The notes: generated from the letters alone by a model not told the origin. Shown: positions 7,638 through 17,192, counted from the stretch's first letter. The stretch is DNA of 64,000 nucleotides from M3007 sp965249785 (GCA_965249785.1 CBDFMU010000012.1:1-64000); one strand, 5' to 3'. Numbers and translations: made by a program.

Positions 7638-7973
7638 TCAAATCATCGAAAATACGGTATTGGCAGTTAGTTTTATAATAGCCCCAGCTATATCTTCAAA
7701 TTTAGCTTTAGACATAGATACTTCCGCCAGCAATTCGATCTTGAGCTGGGCGGCGCGGCCTTGTATCAGAAATTCAAAATCTTCTCTGGATATTTTTTCG
7801 TCGCTCAGCATCTCGGCATAGCGTTGGGTATCTTTTTTGAGGTCGTTATGCAGGGATTGGGCGGCTTGTTCGTAGTGCGCCCTGCGCCGTTTTACGAAAG
7901 TGCTGACCAACTCGATGACTTGGTCATCCAGATTGTCTAACGCTTTTTGAATATCCTTTTTTTTATCGGGCAT
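7638..7973 (-). CDS. Small cytoplasmic helical protein of unknown function
   Basis: A 111-residue, charged, mostly helical protein without signal peptide or membrane segment. It starts MPDKKKDIQKALDNLDDQ; the central KRRRAHYEQAAQSLHNDLKK stretch is strongly basic and amphipathic. No family was recognised. It has its own downstream terminator and is separated from the lipoprotein gene upstream by 66 bases. Composition and codon use look like those of its neighbours, so it is probably a real gene. Confidence 0.6.
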   Translation of the reverse strand: MPDKKKDIQKALDNLDDQVIELVSTFVKRRRAHYEQAAQSLHNDLKKDTQRYAEMLSDEKISREDFEFLIQGRAAQLKIELLAEVSMSKAKFEDIAGAIIKLTANTVFSMI

Positions 7974-8039
7974 AGTAATATGATTTAAGGTGGGAAAAAA
8001 ATGGAAGATTTAGCAGTAAAACGTTCACAATTGGGCACA

Positions 8040-8462
8040 TTATTTACCCTTGCCTTGTTCCGCTTTTTTAATGGCATCGAAACTTTTCTGCACTTGCGCA
8101 GTCGCTTCTTTGACAAAATCCTTGTCGAGTATTCCAGCCTTCCAGCGCGTCAAAAACGGCTCTACCTGTTCCGTACGCAGGATTTTCCAGGAATTGCCGA
8201 TCTCCTGATTACGTTTTTTGGTGGCACAGTGTTCTTCTGCCGTTTTTAAATCCGCAGTCACCGTTTCAATAGTGCTCTTGTTGGTATCATACGTGCTGGT
8301 GGCCGCTTTGCTCATCAGCGCGACCAATTTACTGCTCAGGTTGGTGACATTTTGCATCCCCATCGCATCGTAAGGGCTACTGCACGACTGGAATAAAGGG
8401 GTAGTGGAAGAGATTAGCAGCCCCAAAAGAAGTAGAAGGGGAGGCGTTCGGAAGGTCTTCAT
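8040..8462 (-). CDS. Small lipoprotein of unknown function
   Basis: Start chosen at the internal ATG (8462) because it places a basic MKTFR start before a hydrophobic run and a lipobox-like L-F-Q-S-C. The frame is open 11 codons further upstream. The mature protein of about 115 residues is helical, with NVTNLSSKLVALMSKAATST and a Lys/Glu-rich tail. No domain recognised. Likely lipid-anchored in the cell envelope. It lies 66 bases upstream of the 111-residue gene and could be cotranscribed with it. Confidence 0.65.
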   Translation of the reverse strand: MKTFRTPPLLLLLGLLISSTTPLFQSCSSPYDAMGMQNVTNLSSKLVALMSKAATSTYDTNKSTIETVTADLKTAEEHCATKKRNQEIGNSWKILRTEQVEPFLTRWKAGILDKDFVKEATAQVQKSFDAIKKAEQGKGK

Positions 8463-8884
8463 TGTCAATAAGTTTTTGAATGAAATGATAGGCATGAAAA
8501 CGCCGTAAATGTAGCAGGTGTGAAAGAATCGTTGCGTAATTTCCGCTTTCTTAAATTTAAATTCTAAAATAATTATTTACTCAGTTAATATTTTCCTTAC
8601 CAATTTATAAATCCTAAACCAAAAAAGCCATTCACCTTTGCGGACACCGCCACTTGTTACTCTTCTGTTAGCGTAATGCTACGTCCTGTTATTGTCCAAA
8701 CAGGCAACTCAAAGACCTGAAATCCCGTTTTTAATCAATGATTTTCCATGCTCATTACATTGTAATTTTAGTTGTTTTGAGTACTGGAAGATTTGAGTAT
8801 TCGATCAACTACCTGATTGTCAAGTGTTTTTAATCAAATACTCAAATACTCGTATCCTCAAGGAACTTAATTTACAGTGTACTC
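8463..8884. other. Intergenic region ending in a palindromic mobile-like element
   Basis: The first 290 bases show no gene. The rest is the 126-bp palindromic element at 8756-8881, flanked by CTCAT duplications and abutting the hemF start codon. Confidence 0.6.
8756..8881. mobile_element. MITE-like long-palindrome element, copy 1
   Basis: Terminal inverted repeats TACATTGTAA and TTACAGTGTA bound the element. Inside, arms of about 32 bases (TTTGAGTATTCGATCAA against TTAATCAAATACTCAAA and further) pair around a loop containing ACCTGATTGTCAAGTG. The 5-bp CTCAT flanks it on both sides (8751-8755 and 8882-8886), a target-site duplication. Other copies are at 18124-18216, 30628-30752 and 57465-57589. 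No ORF inside, so any movement would need a transposase in trans. Confidence 0.75.
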
Positions 8885-9781
8885 ATGTTGACAAAAGAAC
8901 ACATTGCTGCCCGTTTCCGCACCTTACAAGATGATCTGTGTCGCCATCTTGAAACGGCGGATGGGCGCGGCATTTTCTCGGAAGATAATTGGACGCGCCC
9001 CGAGGGTGGGGGAGGGCGCAGCCGCGTGATCGAAGGCCAGGTTATCGAAAAGGGCGGTGTGATGTTTAGTGCGGTGCATGGGCCGCTGCCGGAAGCACTA
9101 GCCAAGAATATGCAGTTGCCACCCACCGATTTTTTTGCCACGGGTGTGTCGGTGGTGCTGCATCCGCATAGCCCGATGGTGCCGATTATTCACATGAACA
9201 TTCGCTATTTTGAGACGGGCACCGGACGCTGGTGGTTTGGTGGTGGCATTGACCTGACACCGCACTACGTGGTGCCAGCAGATGCGCAGTTTTTTCACCA
9301 GCAATTAAAGGCGACTTGCGATGGTTTTAATCCCGCTTTTTATCCGCAATTCAAGCAGCAGGCCGACGACTATTTCTTTATCCGGCATCGTCAGGAAACG
9401 CGTGGCGTGGGCGGCATTTTCTTCGATTATTTGGATGAAAAAAGCGGATTATCGCAGGAAAATCTGTTCAATTTTGTAGTCGCTGTGGGAGAAACTTTTG
9501 CCCCAACCTATATTTCCTTGTTAAAAAGTCACCAAAATGAAGCTTGGGGCGACCGCGAAAAACGCTGGCAACTCCTGCGCCGGGGGCGATATGTAGAGTT
9601 TAATTTGGTCTGGGATCGGGGCACCAAATTTGGCCTTGAAACCAACGGGCGCATCGAGTCTATCCTGATGAGTATGCCGCCGCTGGCCAGTTGGGCCTAC
9701 GATTTTCACCCGGCACCGGACAGCCCCGAAGCCGCAACTTTAAGTTATCTCCGTCCGGGAATTGACTGGCTTTCGGCGTAA
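8885..9781 (+). CDS. hemF: Oxygen-dependent coproporphyrinogen III oxidase HemF
   Basis: Converts coproporphyrinogen III to protoporphyrinogen IX by oxidative decarboxylation in haem synthesis. At 298 residues it is full length. Family hallmarks are present: WTRPEGGGGRSRVIEG (about 37-52), HMNIRYFETG, WWFGGGIDLTPHYV, RGVGGIFFDYLDE, YVEFNLVWDRGTKFGLETNGRIESILMSMPP and the C-terminal YLRPGIDWL. The ATG at 8885-8887 lies inside the right copy of a CTCAT duplication, directly after a palindromic insertion (8756-8881), so its native promoter has been displaced about 130 bases upstream. The next gene follows after 12 bases. Confidence 0.95.
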   Translation: MLTKEHIAARFRTLQDDLCRHLETADGRGIFSEDNWTRPEGGGGRSRVIEGQVIEKGGVMFSAVHGPLPEALAKNMQLPPTDFFATGVSVVLHPHSPMVPIIHMNIRYFETGTGRWWFGGGIDLTPHYVVPADAQFFHQQLKATCDGFNPAFYPQFKQQADDYFFIRHRQETRGVGGIFFDYLDEKSGLSQENLFNFVVAVGETFAPTYISLLKSHQNEAWGDREKRWQLLRRGRYVEFNLVWDRGTKFGLETNGRIESILMSMPPLASWAYDFHPAPDSPEAATLSYLRPGIDWLSA

Positions 9782-9793
9782 ATTTGCGCAACG

Positions 9794-10084
9794 ATGAAGA
9801 AGAAAAACGACCTGTCGCTCCAGGATGCGATGAAAGACATGATTCAGGAACTGCGCATAGGCCCGCAGCTCAGCGAGACGCGCGTAAAATCACTGTGGGA
9901 AGAACTGATGGGTAAGACCATTTCGACCTATACTTCCAACATTGCTGTGCGCAAAAACGTGCTGTACCTCACCATTCTATCCGCGCCACTCAAGCAGGAA
10001 CTGAGCTACGCCAAGGACAAAATCAAACTGCGGCTGAACGAGGAATTGGGAGAGGACTTTATTCGGGAAGTGGTGATACGGTAG
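9794..10084 (+). CDS. DUF721 / DciA-like protein
   Basis: A 96-residue protein matching the DUF721 family (DciA helicase-loader superfamily). Seen are a helical N-terminus, the SLWEELMGKTISTYTSN segment and the VLYLTILSAPLKQELSYAKD strand-helix characteristic of the family. DciA in other bacteria helps load the replicative helicase; Bacteroidota members are short and their role is less well established. It follows hemF by 12 bases, so is likely cotranscribed. Confidence 0.75.
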   Translation: MKKKNDLSLQDAMKDMIQELRIGPQLSETRVKSLWEELMGKTISTYTSNIAVRKNVLYLTILSAPLKQELSYAKDKIKLRLNEELGEDFIREVVIR

Positions 10085-10128
10085 AAAAATTGACAGGAAT
10101 TTTAAATATACCCTAATTTTATAAAAAT

Positions 10129-10200
10129 TGGCTCATGTTCGGACTAGAATATTGGAACAACCTGGCGTAATTGCTTGGCATTAAGGCAGCGAAATGAGCA
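10129..10200. repeat. Possible degenerate inverted-repeat element
   Basis: Ends TGGCTCATGTTCGG and CGAAATGAGCA are imperfect inverted repeats, and the left end shares TGGCTCATGTTC with the arm of the 5821-5915 element. Internal pairing is weak. Confidence 0.3.
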
Positions 10201-10317
10201 AGATCAGCGTAGGAGATTTGATAAAATGAATAGTAACTTCGGAATACTTTAACACAGAGAGCATACACAGAAACTTTCCGCATAATCTCTACTAAATGAA
10301 CCATATTCTTTACGACG

Positions 10318-12435
10318 ATGCAAAAGATAATATTTTTGATTTCTTTATTGTGTAGCGTTCTAAGTATGTTAGCCCAAAATCTGGTATTAAATCCAAGCTT
10401 CGAAGAGAAAATTGAATGCCCACATTTTGAAACTGCCGATACAGGCAACTTGCATATAGCAAAGTACTGGCATTCTCCTGGTAAGACCTCCGACTATTAT
10501 AATGCTTGCGCTAATAATAACAATATTATTGATGCAAAATCTGATGTGCCTAAAAATGTTATGGGGTATCAATACGCTCATACGGGTGATGGATATGCGG
10601 GTATTATACTCATGGACTCCAGTGCTAATAATCTCTTATATACTGTTTGGCGGGAATATGCAGAAGGTACGCTAGTAGCCCCTTTGGAAAAGGATAGCAT
10701 TTATAAAGTAAGGTTCTATATCAGTATGGCCGATGATTATTCCACTCGAGCGACTGATCGTATTGGTGCTTATTTTCACCAGCAATTTATTACACCAACA
10801 GTATACTATCCTGGCACTCCATTTCTTATCAATGCGAAGCCGCAAGTAGAGAACATGCATAACCGCATATTATATGACACAGCTCACTGGACGCAAGTTT
10901 GCGGCTTTTTTCGTGCCAAAGGTGGTGAATCATACTTGACTATTGGTAATTTTTACGATGACCAGCATACACCCTTTATTCAGACGGGTCCTAATTTTCG
11001 AGGTACTAGTTATTATTATCTAGATGATGTCTCCGTCGAGAAAGTGCCGCAGCACCTTTCTCCCTACAATTTTGTTGACCAGAGTATTATCTGTAATGCC
11101 GATTCTATCAGTAATTATCAAGTACCTGATAATCTAAGCTATATATTATGGAGTACTGGTGATACAACTCATCAAGCGGCTATTCCTGGTGCGGGCCAGT
11201 TTTGGGTAAGAGCGATGCTCGATGAGTGTCTCTTTACAGATACATTTAATATTAAATATGTGCCACCACCCAAATTTTCCTTTGCGGAAGACTCTGCCAA
11301 AGTATGTAGTACAGCACTACCGCTGGCACTGCATACCGACGATTGCTGTGCCGATATTCTGTGGTCTACTGGAGACACTACGATTACTACGAGTATTTCG
11401 CAACCAGGCTGGACTTGGATAGAAGAAAGCAATGTTTGTGGTACACTTCGTGATTCGTTTTATCTTACTGTGGCTGAGTTGCCTGATCTACATTTAGGCC
11501 AGGATACAGCATTATGTGATACTCCTCCATTCCTGCGAACATTATCCGCCTCCGCAGGCATGGATTCATATCAGTGGAATACTGGTGATACGACCAGTTT
11601 TATTACTATTACGCAGCCTGGTCAATATTGGGTGGAAGTTCAGAATGTATGTGGCCAATTTCGGGACACAATCCTGATCAAAGATTTGCGCAACGATCAA
11701 CTGCATTTAATACAAGATACCAGTCTATGTTTAATAAAGCCTTTGGTATTGCAAGTGCCGACAATGTTCGATACTTATAATTGGAACACCGGAGAGCATT
11801 CCAGCCAAATAGAAATTCAGGATTATGGTACCTATTATTTGACTGTAACCAATGCCTGTGGTACGCAGAGCGATTCAGTTAATATTAGTGAAAGTAATAG
11901 TCCTAATCTGACTTTACCACTTCCTCTAGCACTTTATCTAGGAGATTCCATACAGTTGCTGCCCATTGTAATGCACGATAAGCCAGTCCATTATGTCTGG
12001 GAATCTAACCCTTATCTGAACTGCGTAGACTGTGCGGAGCCGTTTGTCCAACCATTTGTTTCCAGCATTTTCCGACTGACAGTTACCGATTCATTAGGGT
12101 GCAGTGCAATGGCGAGCATACCAATTACTGTATTAGAAACACAACGGATATATTTACCCAACGTTTTTAGTCCAAACGATGATACTCAAAATGACCAATT
12201 AGTGGTTTATTTCGGTGGAGAAGTACAGGAGGTGCTATCGGTGTTAGTGCTGGATCGTTGGGGAGAAATAATGACCGAGAAAAGCAACGTTTTTGTGGAG
12301 CAATGTCTGGAAATATGGGACGGAACCTATCGCAACAAGCCCGCTGCGCCGGGTGTATATGTGCTGATGTTGGAGGTTCGTCTATTGGATGGCCGGATCG
12401 TGCGTCGAGTCGCCGATGTTACATTGGTACGCTGA
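10318..12435 (+). CDS. Type IX secreted adhesin-like protein with CHU_C (type B) sorting domain
   Basis: A 705-residue extracellular protein. Residues 1-19 are a signal peptide (ending MLAQN). Residues about 20-240 form an N-terminal beta domain beginning LVLNPSFEEKIECP and containing YYYLDDVSVE, as in many Bacteroidota surface proteins. Residues about 250-510 carry three repeats of a Cys-containing Ig-like unit around LSYILWSTGDTT, SYQWNTGDTTS and TYNWNTGEHSS. The C-terminal 90 residues from IYLPNVFSPNDD, with VLDRWGE and APGVYVLMLEV, match the gliding-motility-associated C-terminal domain that directs type IX secretion. Likely surface attached. Stands alone. Confidence 0.85.
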   Translation: MQKIIFLISLLCSVLSMLAQNLVLNPSFEEKIECPHFETADTGNLHIAKYWHSPGKTSDYYNACANNNNIIDAKSDVPKNVMGYQYAHTGDGYAGIILMDSSANNLLYTVWREYAEGTLVAPLEKDSIYKVRFYISMADDYSTRATDRIGAYFHQQFITPTVYYPGTPFLINAKPQVENMHNRILYDTAHWTQVCGFFRAKGGESYLTIGNFYDDQHTPFIQTGPNFRGTSYYYLDDVSVEKVPQHLSPYNFVDQSIICNADSISNYQVPDNLSYILWSTGDTTHQAAIPGAGQFWVRAMLDECLFTDTFNIKYVPPPKFSFAEDSAKVCSTALPLALHTDDCCADILWSTGDTTITTSISQPGWTWIEESNVCGTLRDSFYLTVAELPDLHLGQDTALCDTPPFLRTLSASAGMDSYQWNTGDTTSFITITQPGQYWVEVQNVCGQFRDTILIKDLRNDQLHLIQDTSLCLIKPLVLQVPTMFDTYNWNTGEHSSQIEIQDYGTYYLTVTNACGTQSDSVNISESNSPNLTLPLPLALYLGDSIQLLPIVMHDKPVHYVWESNPYLNCVDCAEPFVQPFVSSIFRLTVTDSLGCSAMASIPITVLETQRIYLPNVFSPNDDTQNDQLVVYFGGEVQEVLSVLVLDRWGEIMTEKSNVFVEQCLEIWDGTYRNKPAAPGVYVLMLEVRLLDGRIVRRVADVTLVR

Positions 12436-12689
12436 GGAGAGGGATTCAGAAAAGCGCGGCACACCTAAACCCGATCATTGAAAATCAATTATTTATCATA
12501 GGTGCCACAAATAAGCCAAGCCCTTAGAAATCTCTTTTGAACCTGGCTTGTATAGTTTTCTGCACTTTGTTGCAGATTGACAACTTTATTTGGTAAAAGA
12601 GTAGAGGAAAACTCTGAACTCACGTAAATATGTAATTCATTGACTGTCAATATTGCAACAAGTATAATATGCGACGGAAGTATATCGTA

Positions 12690-13271
12690 TTATTTCATCC
12701 ACGCCAGATCAAATTCAAAACCCGGCAGCACCTCCTCGCCAGACAAAAGTCGTTCAAATCCTTCGACGGTTTCTACCGATTTACCCGCCCGGTAAATTTC
12801 CACTAGCTGGCCGGGCCGATCAATATACCAGCCCAACAGTACGCCATTGGCCAGATAGTCTTCCATTTTTTCTCGAAGAGTACGAGGCCGATCGCTGCGC
12901 GAACGGATTTCTACCACGAATTCCGGTACGGCGGGTAAAAATTCTTCTTGTTCCTCGGGGGTGGTTTGTGCCAGCCGTTCGTTGGATATCCAGGAAGCAT
13001 CCGGTGAGCGCACCGTCAGGTCGGGCAAACGGTAGCCTGTGCTGGAATCGCCGACCAAGCCTGTACGTGCTCGTCGGTTCCAAAGGTTGAGTTCCGTCGT
13101 CAAATCGGTATTGGTAGTTCCTGTTTTGAATCCAGTAGGGGGCATAATCGTAATATATCCTTGGTGGTCGCGCTCAATGCGCAACTCATCATTGTCCCGG
13201 CAAAAGCGGAAAAATTCGGCATCGCTCATGTGGGGCGGGGTAGCTATTTCCAGTTCTTCTTCGTGCAGCAT
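12690..13271 (-). CDS. Uma2/DUF820 family protein, PD-(D/E)XK nuclease fold
   Basis: A protein of about 193 residues. The core DLTVRSPDASWIS, then FVVEIRSRSDRPRTLREKMEDYLANGV and LGWYIDR fit the Uma2/DUF820 family, whose members have a restriction-endonuclease-like fold. The Asp and Glu-x-Arg positions correspond to the active-site D and ExK, with Arg in place of Lys, which is common in this family. Start chosen at ATG 13271; the frame stays open 18 codons upstream in an unlikely sequence. Its biological role is unknown. Solitary gene facing the photolyase. Confidence 0.8.
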   Translation of the reverse strand: MLHEEELEIATPPHMSDAEFFRFCRDNDELRIERDHQGYITIMPPTGFKTGTTNTDLTTELNLWNRRARTGLVGDSSTGYRLPDLTVRSPDASWISNERLAQTTPEEQEEFLPAVPEFVVEIRSRSDRPRTLREKMEDYLANGVLLGWYIDRPGQLVEIYRAGKSVETVEGFERLLSGEEVLPGFEFDLAWMK

Positions 13272-13434
13272 GACTGTAAATTTGCACCAAAAATAAGGGT
13301 TTTTGCCAATATACCCTGTTTTCATCTTTCAATGTTCCAGAAACTTTACCTCCGCCTCCCTGTTCTGCATCAATCATTGGCAATATCTGGTTTTAATCGG
13401 GATTTACTACATTAGCCTACTAGCATATTAATTT

Positions 13435-14784
13435 ATGGTTTCCATCTTCTGGTTTCGTCGTGATCTCCGTTTAGAAGATAATGCCGGGCTGTACTACGCG
13501 TTGTCGGGGCCACATCCAGTGGTACCGTTGTTTATTTTCGACCGTGCTATTCTGGATGATTTAGAAAATAAACAAGATGCACGGGTGGAATTCATTCACC
13601 AGGCGGTGACGGATTTGCAACAAGAATTAGCAGCCTTGGGCAGCGCAATAATAGTGCGTTACGGTCAGCCGGAGGAGGTGTGGGCAAAAATACTAGAAGA
13701 ATATTCAGTCGCAGCTGTGTATACTAATCACGACTATGAACCTTATGCTATGCAGCGTGATACTAGTATTGCGCAGCTATTAGAGCAGAAAAATATCCCG
13801 CTGCATACCTTTAAAGACCAGGTTATTTTTGAAAAAAACGAAGTCGTAAAAGACGATAGTAAACCTTATACAGTATTTACGCCTTATAAAAAGAAATGGC
13901 TGGATAAATTGCATAGCCGATGGATAGAAGTGCCAAATGAACAGCATCCATTAGAACGTCAGTCTTTTTATTCGGCGGCTTATCCCAATCGAAAATATTT
14001 TTCCAACTTCCTGAAAACTACATCATTACCAGTACCAACGCTGCAATCAATGGGTTTTGAACCGGCAGGCATCCCTTTTCCCAGTGCGATAGTGGCCCGA
14101 AGTATTATTAAGAACTATAAAACCACCCGCGATATTCCCGGAATAGAAGGTACTTCACGATTGGGCATACATTTTCGCTTTGGCACGATTAGTATTCGAG
14201 AGAAAGCCCGCCACGCAGAGGCATTGAGTGAAACTTACCTGGGCGAACTGATCTGGCGCGACTTTTATAGTCAGATTCTTTATCATTTTCCCCGAGTGGT
14301 TGGCCATCCTTTTCGGCCTGAATATGATCGCGTTGCCTGGCGTGATGCACCGGAAGATTTTGAAAAATGGTGCGCTGGCCAGACGGGTTATCCATTGGTA
14401 GATGCCGGAATGCGCCAATTGAATGCAACGGGTTATATGCACAATCGCGTACGGATGGTGGTGGCGAGCTTTCTGGCGAAACATTTGTTGCTCGATTGGC
14501 GGCTCGGCGAAGCGTATTTTGCCGAAAAACTACTGGATTTTGATTTGGCCAGCAATAACGGTGGCTGGCAATGGGCGGCAGGCAGTGGTACGGATGCAGT
14601 GCCCTATTTTCGCGTATTTAATCCGGAATTACAAGCCAAAAAGTTTGACCCCAATCGGCAATATATTCAGAACTGGGTGCCGGAATTTGGAACGCCCGAT
14701 TATCCGCCGCCGATGGTGGAGCATACGTTTGCGCGACAGCGCGCCATAGATGTTTATAAAAAAGGGCTGTCCAAATCCAGTTAA
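13435..14784 (+). CDS. phr: Deoxyribodipyrimidine photolyase (cryptochrome/photolyase family)
   Basis: A 449-residue flavoenzyme predicted to repair UV-induced cyclobutane pyrimidine dimers using blue light. The N-terminal Rossmann antenna domain starts SIFWFRRDLRLEDN. The FAD domain has GTSRLGIHFRFGTISIRE, the ELIWRDFYSQIL segment, GYPLVDAGMRQLNATGYMHNR and LLDFDLASNNGGWQWAAGSG, with the DNA- and FAD-contacting residues of class I CPD photolyases. Length is typical. It converges with the MFS gene, the two stop codons overlapping by four bases. Confidence 0.92.
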   Translation: MVSIFWFRRDLRLEDNAGLYYALSGPHPVVPLFIFDRAILDDLENKQDARVEFIHQAVTDLQQELAALGSAIIVRYGQPEEVWAKILEEYSVAAVYTNHDYEPYAMQRDTSIAQLLEQKNIPLHTFKDQVIFEKNEVVKDDSKPYTVFTPYKKKWLDKLHSRWIEVPNEQHPLERQSFYSAAYPNRKYFSNFLKTTSLPVPTLQSMGFEPAGIPFPSAIVARSIIKNYKTTRDIPGIEGTSRLGIHFRFGTISIREKARHAEALSETYLGELIWRDFYSQILYHFPRVVGHPFRPEYDRVAWRDAPEDFEKWCAGQTGYPLVDAGMRQLNATGYMHNRVRMVVASFLAKHLLLDWRLGEAYFAEKLLDFDLASNNGGWQWAAGSGTDAVPYFRVFNPELQAKKFDPNRQYIQNWVPEFGTPDYPPPMVEHTFARQRAIDVYKKGLSKSS

Positions 14785-15956
14785 GTAACAAGTTCACGAC
14801 GCGGAATAACTAGTAAAAAGTAAGCAATTACTAGTAATGTCATACTGCCCGTCAATAAAAATGTGGCATTCGCACCAAACTGATACCACACCAAACCGGC
14901 CAGCGAACTGGCCAGCATGGCCGCAATGCTTTGCAATCCCGAAAAAGTGCCAATGGCCGTCGCCGTATCCTTGGGGTCGCTGATGTTACTGATCCAGGCT
15001 TTGGAAATACCCTCCGTAGCAGCGGCGTACACGCCATACAGGAAAAATAACCCGGCGTAAAAAAGAACACTGCCTTGTAAAGCCATGCCAAAATAGACGA
15101 GTGCAAATGCTAGAAGCCCACTTATAAAAACCCGCCGCAGCCCCAGCCGATCAGCTATGATCCCGATGGGATAAGCCAGCAGTGCATACATCAGGTTATA
15201 GAAAATATACACCCCAATTACTTCCGTAGTACTTCTACCCGCCTCTTTTATTTTTAATAGTAAAAAGACATCAGAACTATTAAAGAGCGCAAAAACCAAT
15301 AGGCCCAGCACTACTTTTCGGTACAGCACAGGGCTTTGTTTCCAGTAGTATAAAAAAGAAAAAATAGGCAATGGTTTGGATGCTTTGGGTAAACGAACTT
15401 TATCCTTTAATAAAAAAGAAGTAGCGACTGCCAGTATGCCGGGGAGGAAAGCCAACAGGAATAAAGTGCGGTAATCATCCGGGTAATACCACCAGTAGAC
15501 CAGGGCCAAAGCCGGGCCAAGCACCGCGCCCAAAGTATCCATAGAACGATGAAAACCAAACACTTGGCCTTTCGTAGCGGGCGTGGCTTCGTCGGAGAGC
15601 AGGGCATCGCGGGCACCAGTACGAATGCCTTTGCCGATCCGATCCACCGTGCGGGCGAAGAAAATCCAGAGAGGATAGACCCACAGGGCCAGCATCGGTT
15701 TGGACAGGGCACTCAATCCATACCCGGCGCGCACAAATATGGCCCGCTCTCCCCGGTGATCGGATAATTTACCGAAATAGCCTTTGGTGAGTCCCGCCAC
15801 CGCTTCCGCCACGCCTTCCAATACCCCGATGAGCACAATCGAAAACCCAATCGTTTTCAGATAAATGGGCATGATCGGATACAGCATTTCGCTGGCCATA
15901 TCTGTGAATAAACTGATGAGCGATAAAAGCCAGACGCGGCGAGTGATGTGGTTCAT
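14781..15956 (-). CDS. MFS transporter
   Basis: A 391-residue inner-membrane protein with about 12 hydrophobic segments. The N-terminal half contains LISLFTDMASEMLYPIMPIYL and the loop GKLSDHRGERAIFVRAGYG, matching the MFS loop 2-3 motif. The LRRVFISGLLAFALVYFGMAL segment begins the second half. The substrate cannot be told from sequence; relatives with a TDMASEMLYP start are annotated as generic MFS permeases. Its start overlaps the stop of the upstream secreted-protein gene (ATGA), indicating translational coupling. Confidence 0.88.
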   Translation of the reverse strand: MNHITRRVWLLSLISLFTDMASEMLYPIMPIYLKTIGFSIVLIGVLEGVAEAVAGLTKGYFGKLSDHRGERAIFVRAGYGLSALSKPMLALWVYPLWIFFARTVDRIGKGIRTGARDALLSDEATPATKGQVFGFHRSMDTLGAVLGPALALVYWWYYPDDYRTLFLLAFLPGILAVATSFLLKDKVRLPKASKPLPIFSFLYYWKQSPVLYRKVVLGLLVFALFNSSDVFLLLKIKEAGRSTTEVIGVYIFYNLMYALLAYPIGIIADRLGLRRVFISGLLAFALVYFGMALQGSVLFYAGLFFLYGVYAAATEGISKAWISNISDPKDTATAIGTFSGLQSIAAMLASSLAGLVWYQFGANATFLLTGSMTLLVIAYFLLVIPRRELVT

Positions 15957-17104
15957 TTAGCCGGTCTTTGTATAAAAAGATGATAACCAAGCGAGAAAAA
16001 AAACATATTACCATCTAAAAAAGGATTCTGCCGTCCCAGCCGCAACCAGTGATATCCCATTCGCAACCGCACGCCGTGAAACGTACCTTTTTCTACTCCT
16101 TGCAGATTCCATTCTTTTTTGAATAATTTCACATCGGTGGTCAGTGCGGCCATCAAGTGACCATCGCCGAAATAAAATTCCGAATAGTACTCAGGCAGCT
16201 CCTTGCCATCGGGGACGGTAGGGGTAAGTGTACTAAAATATGCTCCTACCGAAGGCGTGATGCGCAGCCGCTCGGTCTGCAGCACATCGTGGCCAATTTC
16301 CAGACCTCCCGTCAAGAAATCGGCGACATCTTTTTTGGGCCAGTCAAATCCATTGTGCCTGATTGTTCGGCTGATCGTGGGGTTGCCGCCGGTTGCGTAT
16401 GCGCTGAAATGCCAGCCCTTGCGCCATATATAAAAACTGCCTTCCAAGCCAATAAAGGGTTGCAGCGAACGATCCAACTGGTTGGTCCACTGAGCATTAG
16501 CCAGCGAAAGAGCCATGCCGAAACCACGGTGTCCAGATTGGGTAGACAACTTGACGGCTGGTTTAATAGAACGTATAAAATCCGCGAACCGGGAATTTGG
16601 ATAGTGCTGCAGGAATGCCTCCAGACGGGCGGCCCAGTCTTTTTCATCGGTGTTTAGCCGGAGTAGATAGTCTAGTTGGAGTACCGTAAATGCCTTCTCT
16701 TCGTCGTTCAGCAGGGCGCGTTGCAAGCGGTTGTATAACTCGAAGCACTGCTCATACAATTCGCGATCAATCGTTTCAAACAGGCTATCGCTTTGGGGAG
16801 CCACCTTGTAGGTTTGCCGCTCCCGCTCTGCGGCATCAAATCGCGTCACTTCATCGAACAAGTTGCCGTAAGCCTCCTCCCAGATGTATAGCAGCCAGCG
16901 TTCGTCCCAGACCAGCCCAACGTAGGTGTTATTTTCCAGGCGTGCCAGCGAGTCTATCCACAGTGCTGCCGCTGCCGGATCATCGCCGACGAAAGCCTGC
17001 TGCAGTTCCAGCCGGGCCGATGCAATGCGGGCAGGTAACTTAGTTTGCGCGCTGGATATAGCAGGCAACAACCAGATGATTAAGTAGAGTAGGAGGAGTC
17101 GCAT
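15953..17104 (-). CDS. Secreted protein with helical N-domain and beta-barrel-like C-domain
   Basis: A 383-residue protein with signal peptide (residues 1-19, cut after SSAQ). Residues about 25-190 are helical and Glu/Leu-rich. Residues about 195-383 alternate aromatic and polar residues in strand-like fashion (GLEGSFYIWRKGWHFSAYATG, GYHWLRLG) and end FFFSLGYHLFIQ, an outer-membrane beta-barrel pattern. So it may be an outer-membrane protein. No family recognised. Translationally coupled (4-base overlap) with the downstream MFS transporter. Confidence 0.7.
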   Translation of the reverse strand: MRLLLLYLIIWLLPAISSAQTKLPARIASARLELQQAFVGDDPAAAALWIDSLARLENNTYVGLVWDERWLLYIWEEAYGNLFDEVTRFDAAERERQTYKVAPQSDSLFETIDRELYEQCFELYNRLQRALLNDEEKAFTVLQLDYLLRLNTDEKDWAARLEAFLQHYPNSRFADFIRSIKPAVKLSTQSGHRGFGMALSLANAQWTNQLDRSLQPFIGLEGSFYIWRKGWHFSAYATGGNPTISRTIRHNGFDWPKKDVADFLTGGLEIGHDVLQTERLRITPSVGAYFSTLTPTVPDGKELPEYYSEFYFGDGHLMAALTTDVKLFKKEWNLQGVEKGTFHGVRLRMGYHWLRLGRQNPFLDGNMFFFSLGYHLFIQRPAK

Positions 17105-17192
17105 GGGTTTTATAAGTGGTTGATAATGTGGAGATTATTGAGAAATAACTATCGAAAGTGTGGAGAAAAATAGAAATGCGCGAGGGCGTAAT

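Noticed and set aside
7486..7821. 111-codon plus-strand ORF
   Set aside because: Begins in the terminator hairpin and overlaps the better-supported minus-strand gene.
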